From Clostridiales bacterium (GTDB taxonomy: Bacteria; Bacillota; Clostridia; Christensenellales; Aristaeellaceae), in assembly GCA_012513735.1 (NCBI GenBank), contig JAAZBR010000259.1:1-8031 (forward strand): a stretch of 8,031 nucleotides of DNA, read 5' to 3'. A model generated the notes under the pieces. The model was not told the origin of the DNA. It saw only the letters and a list, made by a program, of their open reading frames with translations, and did not search any database. How positions within the stretch are numbered: the first letter of the stretch is position 1; every line of letters begins with the position of its first letter. A program made the translations under genes and the position numbers. Below, in pieces: positions 6,200 through 8,031 of the stretch.

Positions 6200-7306
6200 T
6201 CACTCCTCTGTTGTCTGGTCAGGCTGGGGTGCCGGCGCCGGCGGCTCCGCAGGCGGGGGCTGCTGCCCCAGCATGTCCGAGCGATGGATAAACCGGATCA
6301 CTGCCAGCAGCACCGACATGATGGGCACGCCCAGAATCATACCGGGGATGCCCATGGTAGCGCCAAAGAAAAGCACGGAAAACATCACCAGCAGCGGGTG
6401 CATCCCCACGCTCTGAGAGATCACCCGGGGGGTGATCAGGTTACTTTCAACCTGCTGGATCACCAGGATCATCAGCACCACCCACAGCGCCTTGATGGGC
6501 GTAGCGCTCATCAGCGCGATCATCACAGGCAGTATGCCCCCCAGCCAGGGGCCGAAATAGGGAATCAGGTCAAACAGGCCGGCCAGCACGCCGATGGTCA
6601 GCGCGCTGGGCAACCCCAGCAGCAGGCAGCCCAGCCCGGTCATGACGCCAACCAGCGTTGTAACGATCAGCTTGCCCTTCACATACCGTGACAGCAAGCG
6701 GTTGATCTGGCCGCCCAGCCTGCGCATGGCCTCCCGCCGGTGGGCGGGAAAAAACCCGCCCGCCGACCTGAGCAGCAGGTCCTTATCCTTCAGAAAGTAG
6801 AAGGTGATCACCGGGATCAGCAGCACATCCACCAGGCTGCCCAAAGACGACAGCAGGCGGCTCAGCAGGCCGCTTAACAGTTGCACGCCCCGGGCCACCA
6901 GCTCGTTCAGGCGGTTGTCAATGTCCAGGGAATCGCCCAGCAGCTCCTTCAAAACCCGGATCAGGTCGTCAAACACCAGGCGCAGGTTCTGCACGCCGCC
7001 GGCCAGGGTGCTGATCAGACGGGAGGCGTCCCGGATGATGGAGGGGATGAACAGAGCAAAACAGGCCAGCAGCATCAGAAACAGGAACAGCACCGTGAAC
7101 AGCGCACTCCACAGCCTTTTGATGCCCCGCCGCTCCAGGGCGTTGATCAGCGGATTGATGAGAAAGGCAAAAACCGCCGCATACAGAAAGGGTGTCAGCG
7201 TGCTGAGCAGGCTGTGACGCACGCTGTACAGCACAACAATAGCCAAGGTGATCAGGATCACCCGCCAGATGGTCTTGCGGTTGTTGGTCAGCCAGTTGCT
7301 CTCCAT
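6200..7306 (-). CDS. AI-2E family (UPF0118) membrane transporter
   Basis: A 368-residue multi-pass membrane protein of the AI-2E transporter family (YdiK/PerM/TqsA relatives). Hydrophobic segments are visible near residues 13-28, 35-52, 68-88, 155-172, 212-232, 234-265, 271-285 and 305-340. Family hallmarks are FYFLKDKD (169-176), DLIPYFGPWLGG (246-257), the QQVESNLITPRV block (284-295) and GIPGMILGVPI (319-329). The soluble stretch at about 90-155 between membrane segments is typical. The C-terminal tail (349-368) is Pro-rich and low in complexity. Family members have been linked to AI-2 export or to Na+/H+ antiport, so the substrate should not be assumed. The ATG at 7304-7306 follows GTGGAGG with a short spacer; an upstream in-frame ATG at 7435 is rejected because that extension is not family-like and crosses the promoter region. 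It is the first gene of the operon. Confidence 0.92.
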   Translation of the reverse strand: MESNWLTNNRKTIWRVILITLAIVVLYSVRHSLLSTLTPFLYAAVFAFLINPLINALERRGIKRLWSALFTVLFLFLMLLACFALFIPSIIRDASRLISTLAGGVQNLRLVFDDLIRVLKELLGDSLDIDNRLNELVARGVQLLSGLLSRLLSSLGSLVDVLLIPVITFYFLKDKDLLLRSAGGFFPAHRREAMRRLGGQINRLLSRYVKGKLIVTTLVGVMTGLGCLLLGLPSALTIGVLAGLFDLIPYFGPWLGGILPVMIALMSATPIKALWVVLMILVIQQVESNLITPRVISQSVGMHPLLVMFSVLFFGATMGIPGMILGVPIMSVLLAVIRFIHRSDMLGQQPPPAEPPAPAPQPDQTTEE

Positions 7307-7338
7307 ACGCCTCCACGGGCAAATTCTTCGCCCGCCTG

Positions 7339-7347
7339 ATTGTAACA
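7339..7347 (-). promoter_or_regulatory. Extended -10 promoter of the AI-2E/MBL/thrC/thrB operon
   Basis: The minus strand reads TG-T-TACAAT (7347 to 7339), an extended -10 element. There is no good -35 at 16-18 bp, which is common for extended -10 promoters. It would start transcription near 7332, giving a leader of about 26 nt that contains the GGAGG site. No attenuator or T-box is visible in this short leader. Confidence 0.6.
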
Positions 7348-7416
7348 TGGAATAGCAGCTTTGCATCCATTCCAATATCAAAATCAGGGTAAAACCTTGT
7401 ACGCGCCTTGCGTTTC

Positions 7417-7445
7417 TTGACAAGGGCATGCCCATAGATTACAAT
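7417..7445 (+). promoter_or_regulatory. Sigma-A promoter of the VanW-like gene
   Basis: TTGACA (7417-7422) and TACAAT (7440-7445) are separated by exactly 17 bp, a near-perfect housekeeping promoter. The start of transcription would be near 7452, about 24 nt before the GTG. The spacer contains a perfect 10-bp palindrome at 7424-7433. The promoter is divergent from that of the threonine operon, with about 70 bp between the two -10 boxes on either side of the -35. Confidence 0.88.
7424..7433. repeat. Palindrome GGGCATGCCC in promoter spacer
   Basis: A perfect 10-bp inverted repeat between the -35 and -10 boxes of the plus-strand promoter. A repressor bound here would block RNA polymerase directly. 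It may equally be chance in GC-rich DNA. Confidence 0.5.
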
Positions 7446-7463
7446 TCTATTAAGAAATTTGAC

Positions 7464-7469
7464 AGGAGG
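7464..7469 (+). promoter_or_regulatory. Ribosome binding site that favours a GTG start
   Basis: A consensus AGGAGG is directly adjacent to an ATG at 7470, leaving no spacer. The in-frame GTG at 7476 has a 6-nt spacer and is the better start. The two choices differ by two residues. Confidence 0.75.
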
Positions 7470-7475
7470 ATGTCT

Positions 7476-8031
7476 GTGCGCAGAAGCCAGCAAAACCGCG
7501 CAACAGGTCGCAGATCTCCTCCCGATGCGGCTTATCAGTCCTTGCCGCCGCGCCGCGCCCAGTATCCGGATGACGACCCGGCGCTGTGGTCTCCCCTGCC
7601 CCTGCAGGAGGATCCCTGGCAGCAGCCCCCGGCTGACGCACCCTGGGGGCAGCCCCAACTGCCCCAGGATGGCTGGCAACAGCCGGTACCACCGGATATG
7701 TGGACGGGTCCCCAGGTGGCCCCGGCGGCCTGCGCGCCGTTGGAAGCGGTAAATGAGGCCCCAGCAAGACAGCAAAACCGGCCGGCGCAAGCCCGGCAGT
7801 CGGCAAACCGCAGCAATACGCCCGCCCTGGTGATCCTGGGCATTTGCCTGCTGGCGCTGGCCGCCATGGGCGTGTTCCTGGTGCAGGCCGCCCAACCCTA
7901 TGGTGCCTTCCGCCAAAAGGCCCAGACGCTGAACAGCGACCGCTTCTTTGAAGGCATCTACGTGGACGGGCAACCCATCGGCGGCATGCGCTTTGAGCAG
8001 GCGCTGACCCAGCTCACACAGGCAGCCAGCC
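7476..8031 (+). CDS. Membrane-anchored VanW / PG_binding_4-type envelope protein, partial (C-terminus beyond window)
   Basis: The window holds 185 codons with no stop. Residues 1-115 are a cytoplasmic, low-complexity tail rich in Pro, Gln, Arg and Ala, with a loose Trp repeat (PWQQP 47-51, PWGQP 56-60, GWQQP 66-70). A single membrane segment follows at about 116-138 (ALVILGICLLALAAMGVFLV), giving a type II topology with the bulk of the protein outside. The next residues, FFEGIYVDGQPIGGM (157-171) then FEQAL, match the opening of the PG_binding_4 domain found before VanW domains and some YkuD L,D-transpeptidases. The likely role is therefore at the cell wall. Whether a VanW or a transpeptidase domain follows lies outside the window. 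The start is taken as GTG 7476 on spacing from AGGAGG. It has its own strong promoter. Confidence 0.7.
   Translation, partial: MRRSQQNRATGRRSPPDAAYQSLPPRRAQYPDDDPALWSPLPLQEDPWQQPPADAPWGQPQLPQDGWQQPVPPDMWTGPQVAPAACAPLEAVNEAPARQQNRPAQARQSANRSNTPALVILGICLLALAAMGVFLVQAAQPYGAFRQKAQTLNSDRFFEGIYVDGQPIGGMRFEQALTQLTQAAS

Noticed and set aside
6969..7973. A 334-codon minus-strand open frame crossing the divergent promoters
   Set aside because: It overlaps the AI-2E gene in another frame, both promoters and the VanW-like gene. Its product has no coherent domain.

Overview
The window is GC-rich (GC-ending codons dominate throughout) with Gram-positive style signals: AGGAGG-type ribosome binding sites, a textbook sigma-A promoter (TTGACA, 17 bp, TACAAT) and a strong intrinsic terminator. 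Together with a secreted SH3/MucBP-like repeat protein and a VanW-type envelope protein, this suggests a high-GC member of the Clostridia (Bacillota), possibly a gut or other anaerobe. The taxonomic placement is inference. I see no mobile element, CRISPR array, tRNA or rRNA.

Layout. (1) Minus strand 1-580: the N-terminal two thirds or so of a HAD-family phosphatase, cut by the window edge. (2) 581-769: a divergent intergenic region with a perfect 14-bp AT-rich palindrome, candidate promoters and a GC hairpin. (3) Plus strand 770-2740: a secreted 656-residue modular protein with a signal peptide, an SH3b domain, five approximately 70-residue MucBP-like repeats and two C-terminal SH3-like segments. 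(4) 2763-2804: a strong terminator between convergent transcription units. (5) Minus strand 7306 down to 2848: a tightly packed four-gene operon, AI-2E-family membrane protein, short beta-CASP-like metallo-beta-lactamase-fold hydrolase, thrC, thrB, with junctions of 4 nt, 19 nt and a 7-nt overlap. (6) 7307-7475: a divergent promoter region. (7) Plus strand 7476 to the end: the start of a membrane-anchored, probably VanW/PG_binding_4-type envelope protein, cut by the window edge.

How the genes fit together. thrC and thrB encode the last two enzymes of threonine synthesis (homoserine to O-phosphohomoserine to threonine) and are translationally coupled. Homoserine dehydrogenase is not in the window. 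The two genes upstream in the same operon have no obvious threonine role. The two flanking plus-strand genes are envelope or secreted proteins. Nothing here is clearly a new system. The more unusual items are the compact beta-CASP-like protein in the threonine operon, the modular secreted protein, and the palindromes placed within both divergent promoter regions.
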